Of a stretch of DNA of 64,000 nucleotides, positions 45,592-58,420 are shown in pieces; the first letter of the stretch is position 1; the number at the start of each line of letters is the position of its first letter. The translations under genes and the position numbers were made by a program. Source of the stretch: Panulirus ornatus. Its lineage: Eukaryota; Arthropoda; Malacostraca; Decapoda; Palinuridae. Under the pieces are notes generated by a model. It made no database searches, had not been told where the DNA came from, and saw only the letters and a program-made list of their open reading frames with translations. The DNA is taken from assembly GCF_036320965.1 (NCBI RefSeq), contig NC_092261.1, positions 11,286,697 to 11,350,696 on the forward strand. Reading direction: 5' to 3'.

Positions 45592-48500
45592 ACTTACTTG
45601 TACTGGGTATTTTATTCATTTCATAGTCTTTATTATTGTATATCTGTATCTAGTTGGAAAAGAATTGTATCCTAATATATATGATATATTTTTTTTCAAG
45701 GATTAATTTGTTCTACAAGCTATGAGAAATATCTTGGACATCCAGGGGTTATAAACCTCCAAACCTCTTTGTCTTACTGGTGAGGCATACACCTTTCACT
45801 TTTTGTTAATATCCTGCTAGATAGGTAATGATGTGGCTCAGTCCAAGTCAACCTCTGACAAGTCAGCAACCCCCACTCAGCAGTGACATCATTGTCCCCG
45901 GTTGTCAGCCAAGATGTACCTCAGTATGTTTTGAAACACCAAGAGGCTACCACATTAATTGGCTTCTTCCACCCTAATGCAGATAAGTATCCTTGTCAGA
46001 CTCATATTCAAATTGTAAACTTTGGATTGTCTTCATAAACACCACTGGCAACATATATACACTGTCTACATGACCATGTACTTGATATTTACTGTATGGT
46101 CATATACTACATACATAGCCTTCTAGCTCTTATTCATCCCATGTCAGTCTTTTCAGTGTTTGCATAGGTTGTCTATACTGTTTGCCATCCCATTTCTTCA
46201 TAGACGTCATGTTTTGTCTGGTTGGCTTTCTCTTTCTTATGGGACCCGTACAGGGAAATACACCATATCCCACTATGGAATTGTACTACTTATATCTGTC
46301 TATCTATGTCTTTGATGCCAATTCCCTTCTGGGACTTCCTCAAAGGGATGGCCACAGCATTAGTCTCCATAACTAGTGAACTCCACTACCACTTCTTAGC
46401 CTTTAGTGTCTCACCCTTAACAGGCCACTGGCAGAGGGCAAGACTAGCATAGTGTTTGTAGAGGCTCCTATCTAATGTTCCTGCTGACTACTTCTGCCTA
46501 ACACTCCTGCCCAGTGTTCCACCCTATTACTTTTGTCTATTGCTCCTACCATTTTGCCAAAAGACAGGGCTGGCACATAGCAATTACTACAGGAAAATCT
46601 AGAGTTACAAAGATTTATATGTGTGAGTTACGTGTTGTCAAATGTTATGTCTGACAGAGAGAGATTGTACATTTGTGGGCAGAATGCTAGTAGTCCACAT
46701 GTGGGTGAGGCAGAAAGAAATGACAGCTACCTAGGTTAGAAGAGTGCATCTTGATAACCACAAAAGTGCCATTGCACTACACATCTGTCACTAACCCTCC
46801 TGATAACCAGGCAGGTAGTACTAGTAATATACCTCCCTGGTCGTTGGCTGCCTAAATGAAATATTAATTTGTACATCGTCTTGATATACACATTTTTATA
46901 ATTGCAAAGACAGTAATTTAATAAGCAGGAACTGTATTGCTGGGGATTGCAAGCATGGGTCACTCTCGACTATCATCAGCTTTATCAAATTAATTCTAGT
47001 GACGTAGATGATAGGTTGATTGGGTTTTGGATGTCAGATAAAGCCAATTTCCAATATAGGTAATGTCATATATAGCAAGGAATTACTGAGTTTTTCAGTC
47101 AGATATAAATAGTTGATGATTTGGATGATTGTCTGAGTGGAGTGGGGTTCCATTCCATGGGTCACAAAATACTTATTTTTGGTAAAAGCAACAAAATCCC
47201 TTACATGTCAGCATGAGGGAACTATGGATTTTTTTATTTTTCATCCACCAAGGAGCCTGTTTCGTAGTTGTGGAATTCTGAATATATAGGACCTCCTGAA
47301 GAAGACATCACCTGCTACTTTCAAAACAAATATGATTCCATAGTGAAAGAATGGCTGTAGGAAAAGAGGCTTTAAGTGGACACCTTTATTGATGATGACT
47401 CATTTGGTGAGTCTCCTTACATTAAAGAAGTACATTGTTGTCTGAGTTCAGACATGGGATGATTTCACAAAAAGTCCTAACCTTGAACTGTAAGTTTTAA
47501 CCAATTTTATATCTGCACCAGGTATATCCTAGGGAGACGTTTTCTGATGAACAGGATAATGGGATTCAGTGAATTAGAGCCCAAAGTGTGTGACACAATC
47601 TGATGTATAGAATTTTTTCAGTTTGTAATTCTCCTCAGTTGATAACTAGAGTTTTATAGAACCCATCAGACTTGGTGTAGGAGCCTATTTTAAGGCTCTA
47701 TACCCTGGAATTTAATCATATATGTTCTCAGACATACATAGCTTGAGATGTGAGGAGTGTGTATGATTGTCTCCTCATTTCATATTTTTATCAACTTAAA
47801 ATTTTGTCAGTGGACTGGAACCTCTAATAGTTCTTCCTTGAAGATTTAGGTTCTGAGTTTGGATGATTTTTTTTTTTTTTTTTTAAGTTTCTAGCCTTGT
47901 GAATTTTCAAGGCCAGTGATTTCACAAGGGAGCAATATGGCTCAAGTTTTCTACCAGAGTTTTTCTCTGGCCTTTTTAATGCCTCACTTGCCTATCATGC
48001 AACTGAAGAGTAATGAGTTCCAATACAGTCATGACTTACAAATTGCTCCTTATGGCAAGTGATTATTGGATGAAACATGTTGATCAATAGAGATTTTAGG
48101 GAGAATGTCTTCTAGTGTTTAGAAAACTTTAAACCTCTTATTAGTTGCCTGGGTTTAGTAGATTTATTTTTCTGAACTCCTTTAGTTTATTATTAGAATT
48201 CTTGAGGGTACAGGGAGGTATCCTCCTCTGTTGGCCTTTCTGAGAATCTTCCTTTGGAGTTTATTGGAGAGATATTTGGTTGTTACTATAGCGAGTTTAT
48301 CAATGATACCTAAATCAAGGTGAAGCAGGTAGTTAAAGTGTGGCCTTAGGGTTGTCACTGTAAAGGAAGAACCCTACAATGCCAAGATGACTTAAGGTAA
48401 TATTCTTGCTGTACTTGTCCTTTTTTGATGAAGTTTTCTCTTATCTTCTGTTGGTTTATGGGACAGACCAGACCCTGGAGAGAAAAACCTTCTTAAGTTT

Positions 48501-49785
48501 TGAAGTATGAAAACTTTTCTCTCTCTGGTACAGTGACCTATGTGAGCATTTTCTTTGTTATCTTGCCTCTCCTTCTCTTCTCTTTCTAAAAACCTTTCTC
48601 TGACCATCACTGACCATTACTGAGTTGATATCCTTTTCCTGAGATTAATCGGTGAGTGGGTGTTGTTGATTAGTCAGAGGGCAGCCTGAGGTCAAGCCAT
48701 ACCATTAACTACTTATATGGTAATTGACAAAGAGTGAGTCATATGTCTTGACCGTAAGATGATTTTGAAGTTTTTAACCTCAGGAAGTCAGAGATGTACC
48801 TCTTGGCCAGTTGAACACTGCCTCAGAAAGAGAGCTTTTCATATTAAAGAATATATTTTTTACAAATACTGTAAGTGATATGAGTGTTGTATCAGTAGAG
48901 CAAATTATGATGAAATTATTCATAAGTGATATAGTAATTGATTATTGTTAACCAAACATGAGTTATACAGTTCTATTGTATGTTTTTGATGCCTTCTGCT
49001 TGCATGATTCTTTTGATTTGTAATCAATAACACAAAAAATGTGTGCTTAAATTAATAAGATTTTTCTTTCATAAAGACTTGTCCAATTTCATGAAGTTGG
49101 TTAGAATTTTCTTATTAAAAAACAGGACTTGAAACTTGTATACAAATGATGTACTGTGCTCTCTAAAACTTCAGATTGGTATTTAGAATATTTTCTTATA
49201 CCTTTAAGCTCACCATTCTGGCTCATGTGATATGTCATGAATGGTCTATATTTAGTTTTATTGGCAACTGTTATTGTTCGAACTCAAAAGCCATCATGCC
49301 TTATATTCATCTCTTGCTTGTTTGCTGTCTTCTCTCACAGTTTTGAGCAAATATTTTATTAGAAGGGTACTCACAAAGGGAAGTTTTATATACAGTCTCT
49401 TAGGATGTATATATGCTCTTTAAATTTTCATTGCAGTACCTTCTGTCAGTTACAAAAATTATGCAGTGAAATTTTATGAAACATAAAAGGTATGTCAGCC
49501 TGTTTTTGAAAAGAGATCATATAATGAATGGACAGATTTGATGAATGGATGGAAGCCTAGACAAACAAACCTGCAATCATAATGTGTAATTACTAAAATG
49601 AATCCTCAGCTTTGCTGGCAAGACCTTACATTTACATGTTGATTTAACTGCTTAGCACACTGGTATGAAAATGTAGCCAGACAAGTGGCAGGATTGACTG
49701 AGCTTTGCTGTCACACCTAACACCATGCTTTCTCAGATGGAGTAGGTAAGAACACAGAACACATTTTTAACCATCTGGAATAAGT
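45592..49785 (+). other. ANKLE2 3' UTR and downstream DNA, no further gene seen
   Basis: No AATAAA hexamer close after the stop could be assigned with confidence, so the transcript end is open. Apart from the family B fragment at 46290-46400, I recognise no coding or repeat family. Composition is AT-rich with short T runs (for example 47869-47884). Confidence 0.5.
46290..46400 (-). mobile_element. RTE-type LINE, family B 3' end
   Basis: The minus strand reads TSYGD then a shifted AMAIPLRKSQKGIGIKDIDR-like end over CATAGATAGACAG. It corresponds to the ends at 30560-30715 and 37960-38030. More of the surrounding 46.2-46.9 kb may belong to the same repeat, but I cannot show it. Confidence 0.6.
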
Positions 49786-49970
49786 TAGTCATAGGCTGAA
49801 GATACCTTTGTTACCCACAGCTAACAGTGATCATAGGGTTCTGTATGATTGGTGTTTAGAGTCAGATAAGTCTTAGGCTGAAGATATATCTGTTACCCAC
49901 AGCTAACAGTGGTCATAGGCTTCTGTATGATTGGAGTTTAGAGCCAGATAAGTCTTAGGCTGAAGATTCT
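49786..49970. repeat. 82-bp tandem repeat, about 2.2 copies
   Basis: TAGGCTGAAGAT recurs at 49792, 49874 and 49956, a constant 82-bp step. Between them TTACCCACAGCTAACAGTG and TTCTGTATGATTGG are repeated almost unchanged. Confidence 0.9.
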
Positions 49971-49974
49971 TAAA

Positions 49975-51540
49975 GAAATGATAAAGAAATGAAACAACCA
50001 TGGTGACATCACTCACCCCTGCCACAGACCAGCCTTCATTTGAAACCATTCACTTTCCTCTCTTCCTACTTGTTGTACATGAAACCATTCACTCTTCTCT
50101 TACCCTACTTGTTACACATTGTCTTGCACTATTCACAAAAACTTGTCTGCTTATAGCAGCTTTCCTCCCACACTGTTTATTCTTTAGACCTTCCACAAGG
50201 CATCTCTGTCAGCCCTATCATATGCTTTTTCCAGATCCATAAATGCCACATACAAATCCATCTCTTTCCCTAAGTATTTCTCACACATATTCTTTAAAGC
50301 AAACACCTGATTCATACATTCTCTACCACTTCTGAAACCTAACTGTTGCCCCTCAGTCTTGTTCTTTGTACATGCTTTCACCCTCTCAATCACTACCTTC
50401 CCATACACTCAACAAACTTATACCTATGTTGTCTGAACACTCTTCTTTATCCCCCTTGCCTTCATACAGTGGCACTATACATGCATTTTGCCTATCCTCA
50501 GGCACCTTATCATGATCCATACATACATTGAAAATGATAACTAATCAATCACCAACTTAGTCCCCCCCCTTTCTTTATAAATTCAACTGCAGTACCATCT
50601 GCTCCAGCCGCCTTGCCACGTATCATCTTATGTAAGGCTTCCAACTCCCCTTCTCTCTTAACCAAACCACTATCCATGACTCTCACTTAGCAAACCACAC
50701 TGACCCAGACACCATACATATGCCACCCTCTCATCAAACACATTCAGCAGTCCTTCAGAATGTTCATTTCATCTTTACCTGTTACCACTTCCCATTTTGC
50801 CTCCCTCACCAGTGTTCCTGTTTGTTCTTTTGTTTTTCGCACATCATAAACCTCCTTCCAAAACATCTTATTCATCCAAAAGTTTACTGATACTCGCTCA
50901 CCTCAACTCTCTTTCCCCCCCTATTTTCACCCCTACACCTTCCTCTTGACCTGACCTCTCGCTCTCTCATATATATCCCCTTATAATTTATGATTTGAAC
51001 TCATTCCCAGTAAATACCACCCAAATCTCTCTTTTCTCATTCTCTGGCAACTTTATTTCTTCCTCCCACCACTCAGTACCGTTTCAGATCTGCCAGCCTC
51101 CCACCTTTTGCATTCTACATATATCTCTTGCACATGCCAGCACTGCTTCCATAAATACCTCCCATTCCTCACCAACTCCCCTTATTTCATTTACTCTCAC
51201 CTTTTGCCAGTCTCCTCTCAATCTCTCTTGGTATTTCTTCACACAAGTCTCTTTTTCAAGCCCACTTACTCTGACCACTCTTTTCACTGATATTTTTTCC
51301 TCTTTCCCAAAAACATTTATAAATCTTTACCTTCACAAGATAGTGATCAGACATCCCAACAGCTGCCCCTTTCAGTACATTTACATTCAAAAGTCCCTCT
51401 TGTACATGCCTGTCAATAATGACTGCTGACCATCTTTCCAACTCACATAAGTATACTTGTGTTTGTCCCCCTTTTTCAAACAGGTATTCCCAATCACCAG
51501 TCCTTTTTCAGCACCCACTACACAAGCTGTTCACCATTCC
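49975..51540 (-). mobile_element. RTE-type LINE, endonuclease end through RT start, degraded
   Basis: On the minus strand from right to left: HVQEGLLNVNVLKGAAVGMS DHYLVKVKI (endonuclease end, conserved SDH), GLEKETCVKKYQERLRGDWQ (linker), then YGKVVIERVKACTKNKTEGQ QLGFRSGRECMNQVFALKN and [20 protein letters not shown] (RT, first catalytic Asp) with many interruptions. It is the longest stretch of LINE 5' half in the window. Confidence 0.83.
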
Positions 51541-51735
51541 CATTCATAACACTGAATACCCCAAGCCCCAATGGAAAGATCAGTGGGGCCTGGTTGTGGA
51601 TAGAGAGATGTGTTTTCAGTGCGCTTCACTTGACGGCTAGAGAATGGATGTGAGTGTATGCAGTCTTTCTTTGTCAGTTCTTGGTGCTACCTTGCTAACG
51701 TGAGAAATGGCAGTTAAGTATGAAAAGAAAACTTT
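51541..51735 (+). mobile_element. RTE LINE 3' tail, opposite orientation
   Basis: GGGGCCTGGTTGTGGATAGA, GTGCGCTTCACTTGACGGCT, AGAGAATGGATGTGAGTG and TTGGTGCTACCTTGCTAACG TGAGAAATGGCAGTTAAGTA. This tail joins directly to the 5' side of the minus-strand copy. Confidence 0.75.
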
Positions 51736-51780
51736 ATCAGATCACTTGCAGATCTCCATAGCATATAATCTAGGCTGGTA

Positions 51781-51825
51781 TAGGTTAGGTTAGATTTGGG
51801 TGGATTAGTGTACAAACCTAACCTA
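51781..51825. repeat. Inverted repeat of TTAGG-like units
   Basis: TAGGTTAGGTT (51781-51791) is exactly complementary to AACCTAACCTA (51815-51825) with a 23-nt loop. The AGGTT unit resembles the arthropod TTAGG telomere word, but only two units are present per arm. Confidence 0.7.
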
Positions 51826-53899
51826 ATGTAACCAAATGTAACTTAGTCATATATTATGGGGATGAATCTTCAGGGTACATTTTTTTTTATAAATTCATCT
51901 GTCCATTCAGTTGTGTGCCAGTCTTATCATTAGTAATAAGATCCTAAAGGAGGAACCTTGATGTAGATGTACCTTTTGATGTTTCATTAGATTCATTGCC
52001 ATATTTTCAAATAGATCAGCAAGTTACTTGTACGCAGGATTCCTGGTAATGTTATCAGTTTAGTTAGGTCCTCATCATTACAGCTGAAGATGTTCCATTA
52101 TAAGAATATATTCTTTGTTAGTTTGGATGTTTATTCCTTTATCCAATAGTTTTGTCATAAATAATTTTGTCACCACACAAGCAGAGTAGTCAGGATAATG
52201 AATTTTGTAGTGATAAAGCTCCTAAGAAAAATAGGTGTACCTTTTGGGAATTTCATCAGATTCCATGGCACAAGGGTCTAAGTGATGCAGTTATTTTATC
52301 TAGTCTTAATAATAGTCTCAAATGCTTTTTTTTTTTAGCGAGATAACAGAAAATATTATGTATTGTAGAACATAATTTTTTTCAGACCTGAGGTATGTAT
52401 GTGGATTATTCTTATGAAGGTACATCCCCTTCCTCAATACAAAGTTGGTTCAAAATCTTGCCAGAAGATTTCAGATTACAAAAAATTTTAACTAGGAAAT
52501 AAATATTGTAATTTGTTCGCATAACTTTATTACTGTGCTTGTTCCTTGTATTGAGAGAATTGGATTCTTGAATTTTAGGATGCACTGAGACTTTAACACA
52601 AAAATTTTTTTCTCTGAGTGAATAGACATTAGCAACCTAGAAAAGTTTATAAAGTAATAAGTTACGATTTTGGAGCTGAATTTATATCAGTTTGTCCTGC
52701 CTTAAAGTTTTATGTATTAAGAAGGCCTTTAACATTACAGTAATTCACTCCATGTATGCCACTTTAAATGACACCTTCCCAGTCGTTATGCCATGAGTTT
52801 GCCCCTCACTTTTGATATGAATGTTGAGGTTTTTATCTTGGAGTAAGATATCTTCTCCGTGTTGCCATGGTAAAGTATTTAGGAAAAAAATTCTCCAGAT
52901 GTTGACATGGCTAACCTTGAAAGTTTCTTGATATACTTAAAAGCTTGACTTTCAAAATTAGTTTTCATTAGCCACAACCCCCTTTTAGAAAACTTGTAAC
53001 AGTCATATGTAATGATGATTGGTAATTAAGGTATCATTTACAGTTTATTGTTTAACATGGAATGAAATTTTGTTTTCTCTGCATAACTATCATATATAGT
53101 AATAAGTGGTTTTTATACTTATGCTGTTTTTATAAGTAAGGCTATTATTGACTCATGAACAACTTTTTTTTTAGAGTGAAGATTATGTGAACACCTTATT
53201 ACTGTACAGATGTGTTCCAGTGGAGCCTTGCATAATTGGGCATGATGCAATACAGATTTTTCATATTAAGTGGAAAAATAGTTTTATTAAAAAAGTAAAT
53301 CAAAGGTATCTTGTTTTAGCTTAATCACCTTGAAAAAAATGATTATCGTATTAAGCATAGATATTGTATATAACACAAAAATTACAGGATAATATAACAT
53401 TATGAATAGGTATGATGCCTTGTAAATAGATCAAGCCTTCATAGTTAGTGTTCCACAATGGCCAAACTCTATTTACTCCCCCCAAAACAAACCTCACATA
53501 GAAACCTGCTTCTTAATTATTTCACATGTAGAAATTGTGCTTGAGTACTTACAGAATAAATTTGCATAACGTAGATGTTCTTAAATTTGTATTTCATTCT
53601 TTATTGAAATTGAAAGCCAAAAAATGCAATAAAATTGTGCTTCACTATATTCATAGTGAAGTAGTTTCACTGATAAGTAAATTTTATTTACTTTTCTCTC
53701 ATGATAGGTACATCAATTAATTTGGTGCTATGACTCTTAAGAGTAGCAAGGTAAAAAGTCTGCTCCAGGAAATTGGGTGACCTTGGCCTGTGTCAGCTTG
53801 TGAACCTAAGGTAAGGAACTTCATTTCTGCAAAATTAATGTCACTTCTAAGCTGTTTTCCCATTTTTGAACTGTTGTTGTCCCCAGGAAGTTAAGGGAA
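51826..53899. other. Intergenic, nothing recognised
   Basis: AT-rich DNA with short open frames only. No family similarity, no long repeat and no RNA gene was recognised on either strand. Confidence 0.5.
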
Positions 53900-53983
53900 C
53901 ATGTGAATGTCCTGCTTTTGGAGAAACTAAGTGTAAATGACCATGTGGATGTCCTGCTTTTGGAGAAACTAAGCATAAATGAC
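53900..53983. repeat. 42-bp tandem duplication in an open frame
   Basis: CATGTGAATGTCCTGCTTTT and CATGTGGATGTCCTGCTTTT start 42 bp apart. Because 42 is a multiple of three, the open plus-strand frame repeats HVNVLLLEKLSVND / HVDVLLLEKLSIND. No gene evidence besides the frame. Confidence 0.85.
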
Positions 53984-54619
53984 TCCTTTATGAAATTTTT
54001 TACTAATGAGTTATATGTTTATGGAAGCATTGGTGTCATAATGGATACGTACACACATGGGAATGAGGATGAAGATGATAGATAGATTGACAGACAGACA
54101 GAAATTATTAATGGTGTGTCATGAGGCAGGAGACTGGGGTTACAACTGTACAGAAAACATACATCAGGGATCCACTGGACAACCCCCTCAGGAGCTTTGA
54201 TGAAGGAAGAAAGGAGGAAAAAGTGGAAATATATCCATAACAGTGAATGCAAAGCAGGAGAGTGAGGAGGGAATTCTGAGGAAAAGTAGGAGTAGGAGGA
54301 GACACAGTGTGAAGGAGGAGGAGGAGTAAGATGGCAGTGGTACTGGTGATACCAGAAGAAAGAGGACGTGTCAGATGATAGGCAAGGCAAGAGAAAGCGC
54401 CCACATTTTAACAGGACTTTATTCATTACCACCTGTGTGATAATCAAATGAGCCTACAGTATTCATTATTTTATCATACACTCCCACCCATATTCTGTTG
54501 GCGATGGTACAAAAGAGGGTTCAGTGTACAAAGGTCCAGCAGGAACTGGACCACAGTGATTGGGGTACATAAGTGGTGGAGTGTCATGATAAGGGATCAA
54601 CTAACAGCAGGCAAATTAA

Positions 54620-54975
54620 CGATCTTCTCAAGCATATAAGCCAGGCATGATACTTCTCGTTTCTGGGGAAAGGTTGGGATACTTTTCAAGTGTCTGGAGC
54701 AAAGTTAGGATACTTTTCAAGCATCAAAGCACAGTTATGATAGTTCCCAAGCATTATGGTAGTCATGACACTTCTCAAGTATCTGGAGCAAAGTTAGGAT
54801 CCTTCTCAAGACTGTGCGGCAAAGTTAGGATCCTTCTCAAGACTGTGCAGCAAAGTTAGGATACTTCTCAAGCATCTAGGGCAGTCATAATACTTCTCAA
54901 GCATCTAGGGCAGTCATAATACTTCTCAAGTATCTGGGTCAAAGTTAGGTTACTTGTCGAGTATCTGGGTTAAAG
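54620..54975. repeat. 31-bp minisatellite, about 11 diverged units
   Basis: Units of the type CAAAGTTAGGATACTTCTCA AGCATCTGGAG recur in head-to-tail order. The best pair (AAGTTAGGATCCTTCTCAAG at 54791 and 54822) is 31 bp apart; variants carry CAGTCATAATACTTCTCAAG. There is no coding interpretation. Confidence 0.85.
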
Positions 54976-56409
54976 TAATACCGTTGATATACAAGTGTCT
55001 GTGGTTTTCGGGTCTGGCACAGTGCCTGTCATAAAATTATATTATGTGAACGAGACAGGAAACCATTTACAATTTTTTTCAATGATACAGCTATCCATGA
55101 TTATATAGACCTTCACTAATATGTTAACATTCTTTGTGTATCTAGTAAGAAGATTCGATGATATTTCTCTTGCTCAAGGAGTTTCTGATTATAATTGAAT
55201 TGGCACAATATCAATTAATATAAAGGTCATAATTTCTAACGATTAAACAAATCATTCGAATCTTGTCTTGTTCTTTCACAGTATCTACGTTGCGTAAGTC
55301 TAACAGAGAGATCTTTACCAATTTACCCAATATGAAACATATTTCATTGACCATATATCACCACGACCCAAGAATCAGAATCACGCAGCGCAGTTCTCAC
55401 CAGCCGTTATCTCCTTGAATGAACAAACAACCGTTGCCCCCTTTCCTGTTTGCTACGTCCATGCAGGTTCCTTCCTTGAGAAGCCTAACAGTTACCAGTT
55501 ACTGAAAAAATAAGTATCTGATTATAATATTTCAAAAGCTGCTGTTTCTCGACATACCCGGCATAAGTTTTGAACTTGTTTATTAATGACCCAGACAATC
55601 TATAGGTTGCAGGTCAAACCGCAAGTAATACTCTGGCCTCGCCCTCACCTCAGACATCCCTCAGCAGAGTTGCAGTTGCCCCTTGACCTCCGCACGGGAT
55701 CGATGGGTTGTAGATTGTAGAGTTGAGGAGGACGTTCATTATATAGATTGTGGAGTTTAACTGGTGTGTGATACTTAAGTACTTAACTATAATCGTGTAA
55801 ATTTTAATTAGAAGATAATTATGAGGTTAGGAGTTCGGACTTATGTACAGTGTTGAGTGTTCTTCCGCGTGTCAACAAATCAGAATTTTTTAGTGTATGA
55901 AATTGTTATGCAAGGAAAAAAGGAAATCGAATGAAGTGAGTAATAAGTCATACTAATATTGTTACATTTTGGGGATACAAAATCGTGTATAAAAAGAAAG
56001 TGATTTGTTTGTGCTTCTGAACTCGCACGATGTGTCAAAGTTAAGCAGAGTGAGTGCAACATTTTATGTTGTCTAGGTCAGGTCAGAGTGATCTCTGCTT
56101 TGGCAGTGTTAACTATGAGTATCGTGACCTGTATGGAACAGGAAATATTCATAACTTGAAATGGTGGAAAGAAAAAGATATGTAAAATGAGAACGATCAC
56201 CAAAAGTTTATTCAATCATAAACAATAGGTAAAGAAAACGGTATTACTGTGGTATTGTGTTGGGTGAACAGTACTTTCCATAGAGCGATGGTAACATCCG
56301 TGTAGGAAATACAGCCGTGGGATTTATATATATAGAACACCTGAATACAGTGTGACTACTTGAAAAGTTTTGAAAGTGATTAATTACCAGAAGGTCTGGT
56401 CGCTTGTGA

Positions 56410-56450
56410 ATGATGACTGACAGCCCCCAACACCTGATCGACAGCGGAAG
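56410..56450 (+). CDS. Candidate first coding exon, unidentified gene
   Basis: ATGATGACTGACAGCCCCCA opens a frame MMTDSPQHLIDSG that runs into a textbook donor (GAAG followed by gtaagtaac) and leaves two bases of a codon (AG). The upstream kilobase is not interrupted by repeats, as expected for a promoter and 5' UTR. The second ATG has the better context. No matching next exon was found in the remaining 7.5 kb, so the rest may lie off the right edge, and the gene would overlap the SLC44 3' end on the other strand. The product is unknown; it could also be a chance ATG plus donor. Confidence 0.42.
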
Positions 56451-57950
56451 GTAAGTAACATTTTTTTCTTACCCATTAATGAGTTTCTTGGTTGTTTTAT
56501 CGAGATTTTATCTAGACCAGACGTCCTAACTTTGGCGAGACAGTCCTTTTGAGCTGAGTGTCCTGCTGTCGCATAGAAATTTTAAGGGACGCGAAAATGT
56601 CGGGCATTAGGGGATAATGAACTTAAATGTCCCGCTTCATGAAAATGGCTATAACCATGAAACTTTTGACGGTCTAATGCAAATATTCGTAAATATCAAA
56701 GGTTCCATATTATTCTGAATTATAGATATCTTTTGATCATGGTAAGAGTAATATAGCTAAATTCACTGGCCCATAATACCTTTCATTTTTAGATACTGAC
56801 TTTCAAGTACGCAAGTTCGTAAGTATATTCTCAGTTGAGAATGTAGTAACAGTTTGTGAAATTAGGTTGTCAAAAGTGAGTAAAGAATCCGTTATTGGAC
56901 GCACTCATTTTAGTTGATAGGTATTTACTTGGGTAGTCCCAAGGATTGCTTAAAATGTATATATTAGTGACGTAGTGTGGGATTGTAGGGGTAGCATCGC
57001 CCTCCCAACAATTTTAAGTTTCTCATCAAGTGGGCAGGGCTGTGAAACAGAAGGAAATTATGGAGTTAAAACAATCTCTCTCTCAACTGATGAATGTGAA
57101 AAGATCCACGATATTGCTTTATCGAAGTTTGTGAACTAGATCACGAAGAAATGGGATATCAATGGCATTAATGTCATTTTTAATGTCGCCATGCATAGTA
57201 ACGTTTGAATCGGTGTTTTCCAAATACGTTGGGTGAGTTCAGGCATCAGTAGGGTCAGATTCCTAAACCTCCATAGACATCTGAACTCGCTGTGTACTTT
57301 CCTTGCCAAATTATCAAAGATTCTGATAAATGGAGAATATGTTTGGAATAAAAAGGAATATCATCAATAATAAAACCAACAATATATGTGTAGCATTAAA
57401 ATTGGCAGGTCACTTCTGTTTATATATAGTTTGGTGTATTACATTGCGAGCTATCAAACCTAACGTTTTCCCTCATCCTCATAGCACCTACCACTGACGA
57501 GTTATGTGATATCGAAATATCGGTTTTAAGAGAAAAGAGAACATATCCACACTCAAATAACTTTAAAGTGACAAAAAGCATTCATAAAGTTGGTACACCG
57601 ATCATATTACTAGAATACGCAATTCCACCGACGAATGAGTTTTCGATTTTGGTCAAGGAATTTCTAACAGCTGTTAAACTCTTAACATTTGCACAACAAA
57701 TTTAAAAGGTTACACTCAGGGGTGCCTTCACACCACATCCATTCTCCGTCTTGTACATAATATTCTTTGTATGCTGTAGAGGCATCAAAATGTCTTCAGT
57801 GTTGGGTAGTCCTCTCTGGGTCAGAGCTGATGAGTATTATGGGGCCCATGGCTTGAATACTCCCCACAGTTTCTTAGTTTTATATATGGTGTCTGCATTA
57901 ATTATATATCCAGTCATTTTCTTCTACTTATCCTCCACTTATACAGAAAA
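56451..57950. other. No gene recognised
   Basis: If the exon at 56410 is real this is its first intron. No repeats or exons with family similarity were seen. Confidence 0.4.
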
Positions 57951-58420
57951 GTTCTGCATATCCTTTTTCACAAGCTCTTGCTTATTTGTATGTTTTGTCC
58001 TTTCTGCATCTTTCACGGAAATGTTCACTGTACATTATCAGTCTGATTTAAAACTTAAGTTTTGATCATACCAACCCTCACTATCTCCCGTGGTAGGCAA
58101 ATTTAAGGCTTCTAGCCTTTCCCTGCACCATATATCTCTTAATTCTGGCACTGTCTTTGTTGCCATGCTCTCTAGAACTTCTTAAGCTTTTTTTCTTTCT
58201 TTTTTGCATTGGTGAACATGCTGAAGAGGAATATTCTGATTATGGCCTTATACGTGATACGAGCAGCTTGCTTAATATTTTCTTATGTATATACTTGAAA
58301 GCTTTTCAAATATTTGCTTGCAGACAGTTTGTTGCCTTCACAATTCTCCTAAGGTGGGACTGTGGCGATAGGTTTGGGACGATTTCAACTCTCAAGTGCT
58401 TGTAAATGTAAGAGATTTTG
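57950..58420 (-). mobile_element. LINE RT C-terminal relic (jockey/CR1-like)
   Basis: On the minus strand a frame reads VLESMATKTVPELRDIWCRE then RLEALNLPTTGDSEG. This matches the segment VLESVQRRATKxxPELRxxxYxERLxxLNLPTLExRR at the end of many arthropod non-LTR RT proteins. The upstream sequence is too broken to read. Confidence 0.6.

Noticed and set aside
54019..54447. 142-residue open frame on the minus strand
   Set aside because: Ser/Pro/Leu-rich antisense of a purine-rich GGAGGAG stretch; no family similarity and no promoter or splice support.
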